64,000 nt of DNA, taken from assembly GCF_001039005.1 (NCBI RefSeq), contig NZ_LDWR01000001.1, positions 35,733 to 99,732 on the forward strand, written 5' to 3'. Shown here piece after piece: positions 46,752-56,372 of the stretch (within the stretch, counting starts at the first letter, position 1; every line of letters starts with the position of its first letter). The position numbers were made by a program, and so were the translations under genes. Under the pieces are notes generated by a model that was not told the origin of the DNA, made no database searches, and was given only the letters and a program-made list of their open reading frames with translations. This DNA is from Burkholderia cepacia (GTDB lineage Bacteria > Pseudomonadota > Gammaproteobacteria > Burkholderiales > Burkholderiaceae).

Positions 46752-48407
46752 TCATGACGCGCCGTGCGTCGGTTCACCGCATTCCTGGTTCAGCGTTCCC
46801 GCGTGATACGCGGCAAGGAACGCGTCGAAGTTGCCGATCTGCGTGCGCTCCAGATCGGCCTGGCGGTTCAGCGATTCGACCGCCGTTGCATCGAACCGCG
46901 CCTGCACGCCGGCCGGCAGCGGCCGCGCGCGGAAGTCCGCGGTGTGCGCAAGCGTCTGCCGCATCCCGAACGCGAAGCACGCGCCGCGCGGGTCGTCGCG
47001 AAGCGTGTGCAGCACGTCAAGCACGCGCGCCGACGGCGTCTCCCGCGGATCGTCGAGCTTCACGTACTGCGCGTCGAGCGCCGCGGTGGTGCGCGTGTCG
47101 CCGCGCTGCAGATCCAGCACGCCGGCCGCCTCGTTGATGCGCGCGAGCAATTCGTGCCCCCACGTGCGCAGCGCGATGCGTTCATCGCCGCGCTGCAGTT
47201 CGAGCCCCGGGCGCCGCCCTTCCCGCGCGACCGCCGCGAAGTTGCGCCGGCAGGTGTCCTGTTCGGCGCCCGCGAAACACGGGCTGTCGTCGAGCGCGCA
47301 GAACAGCAGGAACGCGTCGACGAAGCGCAGCGTCGTCTCGGACACGCCTTGCGGCGCGAACGGATCGATATCGAGGCAGCGCACCTCGACGTACTCGACA
47401 CCGCGGCTGCGCAACGCATCGAGCGGCCGCTCGCCGCTGCGCACCGTGCGCTTCGGGCGAATCGCCGAATAGAACTCGTTCTCCATCTGCAGCAGGTGCG
47501 TGCTGAGCTGCAGCCACTCGCCGTCGCGCTTCGCGCCGATCGCCTGGTACTCGGGGCACGGCTGCGCGACCGCGCGCGCGAGCCCTTCCAGATAGGCCGG
47601 CAAGGTATCGAGGCACGGCGCGAACGCACCCTGCACACGATTCTGGTAGCCGAGGTCGCTCATGCGCAGGCTCGTCGCGTCCGGCAGGTACAGCGTCTGC
47701 GCATCGAATGCGTCGAGCCCGTGCCGGTCGCCCGCGACGAAACCCGCACACAGCGCCGGCGACGCGCCGAACAGGTACAGCAGCAGCCAGCCGTAGCGAT
47801 GGAAGTTGCGGATCAGCGCGAGATAACCGGCCGAGCGCGCATCGCGGCCGGCCGGCTCGTGCGCATCGCGCAGCAGCGGCCAGACCGCATCGGCAAGCGA
47901 ATAGTTGTAGTGGATCCCGGCGATGCACTGCATCGCCTTGCCGTAACGGAACGCCAGCCCGCGCCGGTACACATGCTTCAGGATGCCGAGGTTCGACGTG
48001 CCGTACCACGCGATCGGAATGCGGCGATCGTCGTCGAGCGGGCACGGCATCGACTGGCTCCACAGCAGCTCGTCGCCGATTGCCTGGCACGCGAAGCGGT
48101 GGAGCTCGTCGAGCCGCGCGATCACGTCGGCCGCATCGTGCTGCGGCGGGGTCACGAACTCGAGCAGCGGCTCCGCATAGTCGGTCGTGATCGACGGATG
48201 CGTGAGCGCCGCGCCGAGCGCGCGCGGATGCTGCGTCAGCGCGAGCCGGCCCGCGGCATCGACGCGCAGCGTCTCGCGCTCGACGCCGCACAGCCCGTGA
48301 CCGAGCAGCGGCAGGTGCGCCGCGTCGCTCAGCACGCCGAGCCGGCGGCGATAAGGCGTCGTCATCCAGGTATGCCTGGGTAGCAGGGATTGAGGGTCGT
48401 GGGTCAT
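46752..48407 (-). CDS. gshA: glutamate-cysteine ligase, gamma-proteobacterial type
   Basis: A 551-residue GshA of the E. coli type: GLCGVERETLRVDAAGR binds metal-ATP, LEFVTPP and YGTSNLG are substrate elements, and VRCLDIDPFAPQGVS is nearly invariant in this group. It couples the gamma-carboxyl of Glu to an amine, normally Cys. The start at 48407 has a GGGAGA site. Burkholderia normally make glutathione with a different, shorter GshA type encoded elsewhere, so this is probably a second ligase. It lies inside the run with a monooxygenase and lyase and may act on another amine. Confidence 0.88.
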   Translation of the reverse strand: MTHDPQSLLPRHTWMTTPYRRRLGVLSDAAHLPLLGHGLCGVERETLRVDAAGRLALTQHPRALGAALTHPSITTDYAEPLLEFVTPPQHDAADVIARLDELHRFACQAIGDELLWSQSMPCPLDDDRRIPIAWYGTSNLGILKHVYRRGLAFRYGKAMQCIAGIHYNYSLADAVWPLLRDAHEPAGRDARSAGYLALIRNFHRYGWLLLYLFGASPALCAGFVAGDRHGLDAFDAQTLYLPDATSLRMSDLGYQNRVQGAFAPCLDTLPAYLEGLARAVAQPCPEYQAIGAKRDGEWLQLSTHLLQMENEFYSAIRPKRTVRSGERPLDALRSRGVEYVEVRCLDIDPFAPQGVSETTLRFVDAFLLFCALDDSPCFAGAEQDTCRRNFAAVAREGRRPGLELQRGDERIALRTWGHELLARINEAAGVLDLQRGDTRTTAALDAQYVKLDDPRETPSARVLDVLHTLRDDPRGACFAFGMRQTLAHTADFRARPLPAGVQARFDATAVESLNRQADLERTQIGNFDAFLAAYHAGTLNQECGEPTHGAS

Positions 48408-48443
48408 CGCGGTCTCCCGGAGTCGAATCGGACGAGGCGCCGG

Positions 48444-49760
48444 TCAGTCGAGCGGGCTCTTCGGCCGCGGCAGGCCGATGTTTTCCCGCAGCGTCGCGCC
48501 TTCGTAGCGCGTGCGAAACAGCCCGCGTCGCTGCAGCTCCGGCACCACCATCGTCACGAAGTCGTCGTAGCCGTCGGGCACCGTGTAGAACACGACGATG
48601 AAACCGTCGCATGCCTCCGTCATCAGCCACTCTTCCATCTGGTCGGCAATCTCGGACGCGGTGCCGACCATTTCGCCGGTGCCGGATTCGGCCGCGCGCT
48701 TCGCGAGCTCGCGCACCGTCAGCCCCTCGCGACGCGCGAGCGCCGCCCATTCGCGCTGGTTGCCCTGCCCCTGCTCGGTATGCGGCAGCTCCGGCAGCGG
48801 CTTGTCGGGATCGAACTTCGAGCAATCGACGCCGAGCCGGATCGACAGGTTGGGAATGTTGCTGTCGATGTGCACGAGATCGTCCATGTAGCGCTTCTTC
48901 GCCAGCGCTTCGGCGCGCGTGCGCCCGACGTACACCTGATTGGCGGGCAGGATCTTCACGTGGTCGGGATTGCGTCCGGCCGCGACCGCACGCGACTTCA
49001 CGTCGCGATAGAACGCGCGGCCCGTCTCGATGCTGCGTGCGTTGCCGAACACGAGGTCGGCCGATCGTGCGGCCATGTCGCGCGCCTCCTCGGACGCGCC
49101 GGCGAGCGCGATCACCGGCCAGCCCTGAACCGGGCGCGCGATGTTGAGCGGCCCCTTCACCGAGAAGAACTTGCCCTTGTGATTCAGCGGCCGGATCTTG
49201 TCGAGGTCGGAGAACACGCCGGTTTCCTTGTCCATCACGAGCGCGTGATCGGACCAGCCGTCCCACAAGCCCGTCACGACATCGAAGAACTCCTCCGCGC
49301 GCTCGTAGCGCTCCGCGTGCCGCAACGCGGTCTCCAGACCGAAATTGAGCGCGGCCTCCGGGTTGACGGTCGTGACGATGTTCCAGCCCGCGCGTCCGCC
49401 GCTCAGATGGTCGAGCGACGCGAAGCGGCGCGCGAGCAGGTACGGATCCTCGTAGCTCGTCGTGCCGGTCGCGATCAGGCCGATGCGGTCGGTGCACGCG
49501 GCGATCGCCGACAGCATCACGAGCGGGTCGTACGACGTAATCGTGCCGCTGCGCTTGAGCGCGTTCGGCGGCATCGGCATCACCGCGAGGTGATCGGCGG
49601 TGAAGACCGCGTCGAAACAGGCGTGCTCGAGCTTCTGCGCGAGCGACCGGATGACCGGCCAGTTGAAGTTCGCCAGCGTCGGCGCGCTCGGATGCCGCCA
49701 CCACGCCGTGTGCAGGCAGATCGGTCGCATGAATCCACCCAGGCAGAGTTGCTTCGTCAT
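48444..49760 (-). CDS. flavin-dependent monooxygenase, NtaA/SnaA/DszA family (bacterial luciferase-like)
   Basis: A 438-residue FMNH2-dependent oxygenase. CLGGFMRPICLHTAWWRHP at the start, FDAVFTADHL, the SGGRAGWNIVTTVNP core and SPVQGWPVIALAGASEEAR-like block are diagnostic. Relatives oxidise sulfur or nitrogen compounds (dibenzothiophene sulfone, nitrilotriacetate, pristinamycin), and BtrO of butirosin belongs to the same superfamily. It needs a reductase; one is encoded at 54008-54532 in the same run. The start at 49760 has a GAGGA site. Confidence 0.9.
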   Translation of the reverse strand: MTKQLCLGGFMRPICLHTAWWRHPSAPTLANFNWPVIRSLAQKLEHACFDAVFTADHLAVMPMPPNALKRSGTITSYDPLVMLSAIAACTDRIGLIATGTTSYEDPYLLARRFASLDHLSGGRAGWNIVTTVNPEAALNFGLETALRHAERYERAEEFFDVVTGLWDGWSDHALVMDKETGVFSDLDKIRPLNHKGKFFSVKGPLNIARPVQGWPVIALAGASEEARDMAARSADLVFGNARSIETGRAFYRDVKSRAVAAGRNPDHVKILPANQVYVGRTRAEALAKKRYMDDLVHIDSNIPNLSIRLGVDCSKFDPDKPLPELPHTEQGQGNQREWAALARREGLTVRELAKRAAESGTGEMVGTASEIADQMEEWLMTEACDGFIVVFYTVPDGYDDFVTMVVPELQRRGLFRTRYEGATLRENIGLPRPKSPLD

Positions 49761-49819
49761 ACGGGGTTCCTCGTCATTGGAATAGGCGCAATGCGTGCTG
49801 GCCGCGTGTGTCGGTCCCG

Positions 49820-51010
49820 TCAGCGCGCATCGTTGAAGCGGGCGAAGCCGGCCTCGAGATCGCCGATCAGGTCGTCGGCGTTCTCGAGGCCGATGTGAAA
49901 GCGCACGCACGGGCCGCCCGGATCCCAGTGCGATGCGGTACGGTAGGCAGTGCAGTCGAACGGCATCGCCAGGCTTTCGTAGCCGCCCCACGAATAACCG
50001 AGCCCGAAATACGCGAGCCCCTCGAGCAGCGCCGCGACGGCCTGCGCGGGCGCCGGCCGCAGCACCACGGAGAACAGCCCCGTCGCGCCGCCGAAGTCGC
50101 GCGCCCACAGCGCATGCCCGGGATCGTCCTCGAGCGCCGGATAACAGACACGCCGCACCTCCGGGCGCGCGGCGAGCCAGCGCGCGACGTGCAGCGCGTT
50201 CGCCTGGTGCTGGCGAATCCGCACGCCGAGCGTGCGCAGTCCGCGCAGCGCGAGAAACGCATCGTCCGAACCGATGCACTGCCCCGTGTCGCGCTGGTAC
50301 TGCTCGAGCGCCGGCAGCATGTGCGCCGACGCCGACACCATGCCGATCATCACGTCGGCATGACCGGCGAGATACTTGGTGCCGGCCTGGATCACGAGAT
50401 CGGCGCCGTGCGCGAACGCGTCGAAAAACAGCGGCGTCGCCCACGTGTTGTCGATCAGCACGACGAGCCCCCGGTCGTGCGCGAGCGCGGCGAGCGCCGG
50501 CACGTCGCACATCTCCATGCTCTGCGACGCGGGTGCCTCCAGATACAGCGCGCGCGTGTTCGGCCGGATCAGCGCGGCGAGCGCGTCGACCGACGCGCAC
50601 GGATCGAAGTACGTCGTCTCGATGCCCGCGCGCCGCAATACGCCGTCGCACAACTGCCGGGCGGGCCGGTAGACCGCGTCCGTCATCAGCAGGTGATCGC
50701 CCGCCGCCAGGCACGACGACAACGCGGTCGTGATGGCCGCGAGCCCCGACGGGCACAGCACGACGCCGGCGCCGTGATCGAGCGCACGCATCGCGTCCTG
50801 CAGCGCAGCCGTCGTCGGCGTGCCGCGCCGGCCGTAGACGTACGGCTGTGTATAGCCGAGCAGATCGGCGACGCTCGGCGCCAGCACCGTCGAGCCGCGA
50901 TACACGGGCGGATTGACGAAGCCGTGATGCGCGGCCGGCGTGCGGCCGCTCGTGACGAGCATGGTGTCGGCCTGCGCGCCGGCGGCCGGACGGTTCGGGG
51001 CGGGCCGCAC
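49820..51010 (-). CDS. MetC-type PLP lyase (cystathionine beta-lyase-like)
   Basis: A 396-residue fold-type I enzyme of Cys/Met metabolism. TMLVTSGRTP, PYVYGRRGTPTT, FDPCASVDALAALI, MIDNTW-like VLIDNTWATPLF and QAGTKYLAGHADVMIG with Schiff-base Lys212 follow MetC of E. coli almost block by block, as does the C-terminal GYSWGGYESL. MetC cleaves the beta C-S bond of cystathionine. The GTG at 51010, two bases after the ilvD stop, is used; the ATG at 50962 would cut into conserved sequence. Confidence 0.85.
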   Translation of the reverse strand: MRPAPNRPAAGAQADTMLVTSGRTPAAHHGFVNPPVYRGSTVLAPSVADLLGYTQPYVYGRRGTPTTAALQDAMRALDHGAGVVLCPSGLAAITTALSSCLAAGDHLLMTDAVYRPARQLCDGVLRRAGIETTYFDPCASVDALAALIRPNTRALYLEAPASQSMEMCDVPALAALAHDRGLVVLIDNTWATPLFFDAFAHGADLVIQAGTKYLAGHADVMIGMVSASAHMLPALEQYQRDTGQCIGSDDAFLALRGLRTLGVRIRQHQANALHVARWLAARPEVRRVCYPALEDDPGHALWARDFGGATGLFSVVLRPAPAQAVAALLEGLAYFGLGYSWGGYESLAMPFDCTAYRTASHWDPGGPCVRFHIGLENADDLIGDLEAGFARFNDAR

Positions 51011-51012
51011 GA

Positions 51013-52854
51013 TCAGCCCTTCACGACGCGCACGGCACCGCGTGCGGCGCTGGTGGTCATCGCCGCGTACGCACGCAGTGCACCCGACACGCGGCGCTGC
51101 CGTTTCTCGGGTTGCCACGCGCGCGCACCACGCTCTTCCATTGCGGCGCGACGGCGTTGCAGCTCTTCGTCGTCGACCACGACACGGATCGAGCGGTTCG
51201 GGATATCGATCTCGATCACGTCGCCGTTTTCGATCAGGCCGATTTCGCCGCCTTCGGCCGCCTCCGGCGACACGTGCCCGATCGACAGCCCCGACGAGCC
51301 GCCCGAGAAACGGCCGTCGGTGATCAGCGCGCACTGCTTCGCGAGCCCCTTCGATTTCAGGTAGCTGGTCGGATAGAGCATCTCCTGCATCCCCGGCCCG
51401 CCGCGCGGCCCCTCGTAGCGGACGATCACGACGTCGCCCGGCCCGACCGCGCCGCCGAGAATGCCCTCGACCGCCTCTTCCTGACCCTCGAACACGCGCG
51501 CGGTGCCGGAAAACCGCAGCATCCCGCCATCGACGCCGGCGGTCTTCACAATGCAGCCGTCGCGCGCGATGTTGCCGAACAGCACCGCGAGCCCGCCATC
51601 GCGCGAGAACGCGTGCTCGGCATCGCGAATGCAGCCGGTCTTGCGGTCGAGATCGAGTTCGTCGTAGCGGTTGTCCTGGCTGAACGCGACGTGCGAACGC
51701 ACGCCGCCCGGCGCCGCGCGATAGAAGCGCGTGACCGAATCGACGCGGTTGCGCATCACGTCCCAGCGTGCGAGCGCATGCGCGACACTCGGCGCATGCA
51801 CCGTCGGCAGCGTCGTATTCAGCAGCCCCGCACGATCGAGTTCGCCCATGATCCCGATCACGCCGCCGGCGCGATGCACGTCTTCCATGTGCACGTCCTG
51901 CACGGAGGGCGCCACCTTGCACAGCACCGGCACGCGGCGCGACAGCCGGTCGATGTCGGCCATGGTGAACGACACTTCGCCTTCATGCGCGGCGGCCAGC
52001 AGGTGCAGCACCGTGTTCGTCGAGCCGCCCATCGCGATGTCGAGCGTCATCGCGTTCTCGAACGCGTCGCGCGTCGCGATCGAGCGCGGCAGCACGCTCG
52101 CGTCGTCCTGCTCGTAATAGCGGCGCGCAAGATCGACGATCACCCGCCCTGCCTCGACGAACAGCCGCTTGCGGTCGGCATGCGTCGCGAGCACCGAACC
52201 GTTGCCCGGCAATGCGAGCCCGAGCGCTTCGGCCAGGCAGTTCATCGAGTTCGCGGTGAACATGCCCGAGCACGAGCCGCAGGTCGGGCACGCGACGTTC
52301 TCGACCGCGCGCACCTCGTCGTCCGACACCTGCGCATCGGCGGCCACCACCATCGCGTCGATCAGGTCGAACGACCGCCGCTTGCCGCGAAACGTCAGCT
52401 TGCCGGACTCCATCGGGCCGCCCGACACGAAGATCACCGGAATGTTCAGGCGCATCGCGGCCATCAGCATCCCCGGCGTGATCTTGTCGCAGTTCGAGAT
52501 GCACACCATCGCGTCCGCGCAGTGCGCGTTCACCATGTATTCAACGCTGTCGGCGATCAGCTCGCGCGACGGCAGGCTGTACAACATGCCGTCGTGGCCC
52601 ATCGCGATGCCGTCGTCGATCGCGATCGTGTTGAATTCCTTCGCGACCGCGCCGGCCGCTTCGATCTCGCGCGCGACCAGCTGGCCGAGATCCTTCAGGT
52701 GCACGTGCCCGGGCACGAACTGGGTGAACGAGTTGACGACCGCGATGATCGGTTTGTCGAAATCGGCATCGGTCATCCCGGTGGCGCGCCACAGGCTGCG
52801 CGCGCCCGCCATGTTGCGGCCGTGGGTGGAAGTGCGTGAACGATAGGTAGGCAT
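51013..52854 (-). CDS. ilvD: dihydroxy-acid dehydratase (IlvD type)
   Basis: A 613-residue Fe-S dehydratase, full length. [33 protein letters not shown] with Cys122, and [18 protein letters not shown] with Cys195 provide the cluster ligands of E. coli-type IlvD, which converts 2,3-dihydroxy-isovalerate and -methylvalerate to the 2-oxoacids. The protein follows E. coli IlvD closely. It is embedded between an unknown HExxH protein and the MetC-type gene rather than with other ilv genes, so it may be a pathway-specific or inhibitor-tolerant copy. Confidence 0.9.
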   Translation of the reverse strand: MPTYRSRTSTHGRNMAGARSLWRATGMTDADFDKPIIAVVNSFTQFVPGHVHLKDLGQLVAREIEAAGAVAKEFNTIAIDDGIAMGHDGMLYSLPSRELIADSVEYMVNAHCADAMVCISNCDKITPGMLMAAMRLNIPVIFVSGGPMESGKLTFRGKRRSFDLIDAMVVAADAQVSDDEVRAVENVACPTCGSCSGMFTANSMNCLAEALGLALPGNGSVLATHADRKRLFVEAGRVIVDLARRYYEQDDASVLPRSIATRDAFENAMTLDIAMGGSTNTVLHLLAAAHEGEVSFTMADIDRLSRRVPVLCKVAPSVQDVHMEDVHRAGGVIGIMGELDRAGLLNTTLPTVHAPSVAHALARWDVMRNRVDSVTRFYRAAPGGVRSHVAFSQDNRYDELDLDRKTGCIRDAEHAFSRDGGLAVLFGNIARDGCIVKTAGVDGGMLRFSGTARVFEGQEEAVEGILGGAVGPGDVVIVRYEGPRGGPGMQEMLYPTSYLKSKGLAKQCALITDGRFSGGSSGLSIGHVSPEAAEGGEIGLIENGDVIEIDIPNRSIRVVVDDEELQRRRAAMEERGARAWQPEKRQRRVSGALRAYAAMTTSAARGAVRVVKG

Positions 52855-52910
52855 CCTGATCCTCGATGGAATCTGTTCGAAAAGGTCGGTGGCCGCCAAG
52901 CGGCCCGCCG

Positions 52911-53981
52911 TCAGTGCGGCCGGCCGGCCGCACCCCAGTTGTTGTCGTTCTTTGCCAGCGTCGGCAGCACGAACGACAGGATTTTTCTCCGGTCGAGATC
53001 GGACGACACGCTGAGCTTGTATTCGAGCGCGGTCAGCTTGATCACGATGGACCTGAGCGCCTGGGTCAGGCGTTCGTAGCCCCCTTCGAAATAGAGCGTT
53101 TCGCCACGCTGCGCGATCACGCCGTGACGAGACAGGTAATGGAACAGCGCGACCGACGATCGCGCGTCGTAGTTGTCGAGCGGCGGCGCCTGCAGCGGAT
53201 AGCGGATCAGGCGCTCGGCCAGGATGTACTGGATCGACGCGCGCAGCACGCGGTCGTCCGAGCGCAGCCGGAACAGTGCAAGGATCGACAGGATGTCGAC
53301 GCGCAGTTCCTCCGCACCGGCACCGTTGCGCGTACTCTTCGCATCCAGATGTTCGGGGATCGGCAGGAAGCCGGTGCGGTGGTGGTATTCGTGCAGATGG
53401 ACCCAGATCGCGCTGGCCTGCGTCAGCAGTTCGTCGTCGGCCGCGAGCAGGTCCGGAAACGCGGTGGGCGACCAGCTCGCCTCGATCGCCGGTCGCGTGT
53501 AGCGCTTGAACCGCTCGACGAACTTGTCGATGAAGTAGTACGCCTTGTGATACGCGCGCAGGTCGGCGTCGATGAAGTTCTCGCCGAACACCGCGACCGC
53601 GAGCGGGTTGCGGAAGCCGTCCGTGCACATGCGGATCTGCACCGGCAGCGCATTGCCGTCCGGCGCGATCGCGAGCACGCTCGGCGGAATCGGCACGGGC
53701 GCGATCGTGGCCGCTTCGAGGAACGCATCGGCGTTGTACGGCACGTCGAAGAACCCGAGGATGAAGCTCTGGTCCACCGAGTATGTGAGGTCCAGCAGGC
53801 GCCCCGATGCGAGGCAGCGGTTTTCCAGCGTCACGAGCAACGCGCGCACGTGCGGGTTGTCGGCATAGTCGCCGAGATGCGCACGCGCGCATTGCGCGAT
53901 CCGTGCGACATCGGTTCGAAAGCCGCCGGCGAGGATCTCGCTGCGGCAGCGGTTGGTGGCTTGTACGATTTCGCGTTTCAT
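52911..53981 (-). CDS. unrecognised protein with HExxH motif (DUF6421-like pattern)
   Basis: A 356-residue soluble protein without signal peptide or membrane segments. Residues around 195 read [21 protein letters not shown] is an HExxH metal motif, and 20 residues on comes [10 protein letters not shown] with a conserved-looking Glu pair. From memory the H-(D/E)-xx-H ... EELRxD spacing resembles the actinobacterial family DUF6421, so a metal-dependent hydrolase or oxygenase is possible; this needs a profile search. It is set 26 bp before the flavin reductase end and 56 bp before ilvD, so it belongs to the same operon. Function unknown. Confidence 0.6.
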   Translation of the reverse strand: MKREIVQATNRCRSEILAGGFRTDVARIAQCARAHLGDYADNPHVRALLVTLENRCLASGRLLDLTYSVDQSFILGFFDVPYNADAFLEAATIAPVPIPPSVLAIAPDGNALPVQIRMCTDGFRNPLAVAVFGENFIDADLRAYHKAYYFIDKFVERFKRYTRPAIEASWSPTAFPDLLAADDELLTQASAIWVHLHEYHHRTGFLPIPEHLDAKSTRNGAGAEELRVDILSILALFRLRSDDRVLRASIQYILAERLIRYPLQAPPLDNYDARSSVALFHYLSRHGVIAQRGETLYFEGGYERLTQALRSIVIKLTALEYKLSVSSDLDRRKILSFVLPTLAKNDNNWGAAGRPH

Positions 53982-54007
53982 GTGGGTCGTCCTGTCGGCG
54001 CGCGTCG

Positions 54008-54532
54008 TTACACGGCGCGAAATTCACGCTGCAGATAAACGAGCGCGTCGTCGTCGGGCGCCGCGCAGTGCAGCGCCACCACTTCGCCGACGAGCAGCTC
54101 ATGCGTCGCCGCGCTCATCGACGCGACGAGCCGGCAGTCGAGCGCGATGCGCGCGCTCGCCAGCACCGGCGCGCGCGTCGCGAGCTCGCCCCACTCGCCC
54201 ACCGTGAAGCGTGCGGTGCGATCGTGTGCCGTGCGGCCCGCAAATACGTCGGCAAGAAACCGGTCGGCCGCGCCCAGCGTGTTCACGCAGAACACTTCGT
54301 TCGCGATCAGCCGCCGCGCCGACACGCTGTCGCGATTGACCGACACGAGCACCGTCGGCGGCGCGTCGGACACCGACAGCACGGCGGTCGCCGTCATGCC
54401 GCAGCGCCCTGCCGGCCCGTCGCTCGTGAGCACGTGAACGGCCGACGCCACGCGGCACATCGCGTCGCGAAACTGTTGCGGCGATGCGCCAATCGACTGG
54501 TCGGGGAACAGCGCGGGTTCGTTGTGGATCAT
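54008..54532 (-). CDS. flavin reductase
   Basis: A 174-residue HpaC/FMN_red-type protein: [54 protein letters not shown] and [10 protein letters not shown] are the usual flavin-pocket blocks. It passes reduced FMN to a partner oxygenase, here very probably the luciferase-like monooxygenase at 48444. The start [10 protein letters not shown] at 54532 has a GGAGACAGGA site. Confidence 0.88.
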   Translation of the reverse strand: MIHNEPALFPDQSIGASPQQFRDAMCRVASAVHVLTSDGPAGRCGMTATAVLSVSDAPPTVLVSVNRDSVSARRLIANEVFCVNTLGAADRFLADVFAGRTAHDRTARFTVGEWGELATRAPVLASARIALDCRLVASMSAATHELLVGEVVALHCAAPDDDALVYLQREFRAV

Positions 54533-54575
54533 GTCCTGTCTCCGGGATGCATTGAGGGGAATGCCGGGCATCGCG

Positions 54576-55880
54576 CTACCGGTTCACCAGCGCCTTCGGC
54601 AACGACAGCGCGAGCAGCCCGCCCAGTGCCATGCAGCCGGCCATCATGTAGAGGCCCGCATCGTTCGACGCGGTGACCTGCTTGAACAGCCCCATCAGGT
54701 AAGGACCGAGGAACCCCGCGAGATTGCCGATCGAATTGATCATCGCGATCCCGGCGGCCGCCGCGGTTCCGCCGAGGAAGGCCGTCGGCAGGCTCCAGAA
54801 CAGCGGAATCGCGGTGAGGATGCCCATCGTCGCGAGCGTCAGCGCCGCGATCGCGAGCCCGGTCTGATGTGCCCAGCCGACCGCGAGCACGAGCCCGACC
54901 GTGCCCATCGCGGCCGGCACCGCGAGGTGCCAGCGGCGCTCGCGGGTCCGGTCCGAGCTGCGCGCGATCGCGATCATCGCGAGCACCGCCAGCGCGTACG
55001 GGACCGTCGACAGCAGCCCGATCGTCAGCGGGTCGGCCACGCCCGTCGCACGGATCAGCGTCGGCAGCCAGAACCCGACGCCATACAGGCCGATCACGAA
55101 CGAGAAATAGATCGCGCACATCAGCCACACGCGCGGATTGGCCAGCACCGCACCCAGCGACAGGTGCGACTTGACGGCCTCCTCCGCGTTCACGTTGCGC
55201 TCGAGCAGCGCGCGTTCGTCGTCGCTCAGCCACTTCGCGTGCGCGATCCGGTCGTCGAGCAGCGTGTACACGAGCACACCCGCGGCGATCGACGGCAGTC
55301 CTTCAAGCAGATACAGCCACTGCCAGCCGTGCCAGCCGTTGAGTCCGTCGAACGCCTTCAGGATGTAGCCGGAGATCGGCCCGCCGACGACACCCGACAG
55401 CGCGACGGCCGTCATGAACACCGTCGTCATTCGTCCGCGCCGATGGGCCGGATACCAGTAGGTCAGGTACAGGATCACGCCCGGGAAGAACCCGGCCTCC
55501 GCGGCACCGAGCAGGAAGCGCATCGCGTAGAACGCCGTCGGCGTCGTGACGAACATCGTCAGCGCGGAGACCGCGCCCCACGTCACCATGATCCGCGCGA
55601 TCCAGACCCGCGCGCCGATGCGATGGAGAATCAGGTTGCTCGGCACCTCGAAGATGAAGTAACCGAAGAAGAAGATGCCCGCGCCCAGCCCGTAGGCCGC
55701 GTCGGACAGCCCGAGGTCGCCGGCCATCTGCAGCTTCGCGAAGCCGACGTTGACGCGGTCGAGATAGGACACCAGGTAACAGAACAGCAGCAGCGGCATC
55801 AGCCGCCACGCGACCTTGCGATAGGCGGCTTCCTCCGACACCCGCAATGCGGGCGAGGCGATCGATACAAGCGTCTCCAT
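54576..55880 (-). CDS. MFS transporter, anion:cation symporter (ACS) family
   Basis: A 434-residue, twelve-helix transporter: RLMPLLLFCYLVSYLDRVNV, FGYFIFEVPSNLILHRIGAR, EAGFFPGVILYLTYWYPAHR and VVGGPISGYIL are strict ACS markers (phthalate, tartrate and 4-hydroxyphenylacetate permeases). These are normally importers of organic anions. The start at 55880 follows GGGAA. It heads a leftward run of nine close genes ending at 44300, which points to an imported acid as substrate of the cluster, although export cannot be excluded. Confidence 0.88.
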   Translation of the reverse strand: METLVSIASPALRVSEEAAYRKVAWRLMPLLLFCYLVSYLDRVNVGFAKLQMAGDLGLSDAAYGLGAGIFFFGYFIFEVPSNLILHRIGARVWIARIMVTWGAVSALTMFVTTPTAFYAMRFLLGAAEAGFFPGVILYLTYWYPAHRRGRMTTVFMTAVALSGVVGGPISGYILKAFDGLNGWHGWQWLYLLEGLPSIAAGVLVYTLLDDRIAHAKWLSDDERALLERNVNAEEAVKSHLSLGAVLANPRVWLMCAIYFSFVIGLYGVGFWLPTLIRATGVADPLTIGLLSTVPYALAVLAMIAIARSSDRTRERRWHLAVPAAMGTVGLVLAVGWAHQTGLAIAALTLATMGILTAIPLFWSLPTAFLGGTAAAAGIAMINSIGNLAGFLGPYLMGLFKQVTASNDAGLYMMAGCMALGGLLALSLPKALVNR

Positions 55881-56087
55881 GATTTTTCCCTTCTTTCGAG
55901 CGGTTATTTTTTGTTTCGCACTGCTTCAGGATGGCTTCCTTCCGCAATGACACCCGTCATCCGGCGCGCACGGCCAGGGGCCGCCCGCCTCCGGTCGGCT
56001 CGTTCGTGTTCGCGGGATGCCGCGGACCGCACGCGTGCGTGCGACGTCCGCCCGGCAGTTCGTCGAATCCGGTTCGTGGTCCGCGGA
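55881..56087. promoter_or_regulatory. upstream region of the MFS-headed operon
   Basis: This part of the 492-bp gap between the gamma-glutamylcyclotransferase and transporter genes has no supported gene. It presumably holds a second promoter for the operon. No clear operator dyad was found. Confidence 0.35.
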
Positions 56088-56231
56088 TCAGGCGCGCATC
56101 GGCTTTGCGCGGGCCGATCGCGGCGTTGCCGTGCGTACCGGGGCTCGTTGTACGTCGTTGTGCCCGGGAACCGCATCGCCGGCATGGCGGAAAGCGCGCA
56201 TCGCGCGCGGGTAGTCGAAAGCGTTCTTCAT
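56088..56231 (-). CDS. candidate small protein of 47 residues
   Basis: The frame starts MKNAFDYPRAMRAFRHAGD and ends in a basic Arg/Ala/Pro-rich tail. An AAAAGG ribosome-binding site stands six bases before the ATG. It lies between the gamma-glutamylcyclotransferase and the transporter, on the same strand as both. It resembles no family I know. It could be a small peptide of the cluster or a chance frame. Confidence 0.3.
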   Translation of the reverse strand: MKNAFDYPRAMRAFRHAGDAVPGHNDVQRAPVRTATPRSARAKPMRA

Positions 56232-56372
56232 GTTCAGCCTTTTGCTCACATGCCCGCTTTGGGCTTCTTTACAACGTTCGTCGACGTTCAAAGTCGCGAA
56301 CGCACCGCTGGACCGAACGCTCTTGTGGAGCATTCGATACCCTGTTCTCGTCCGGCCGCGCGTGGCGCGTCG

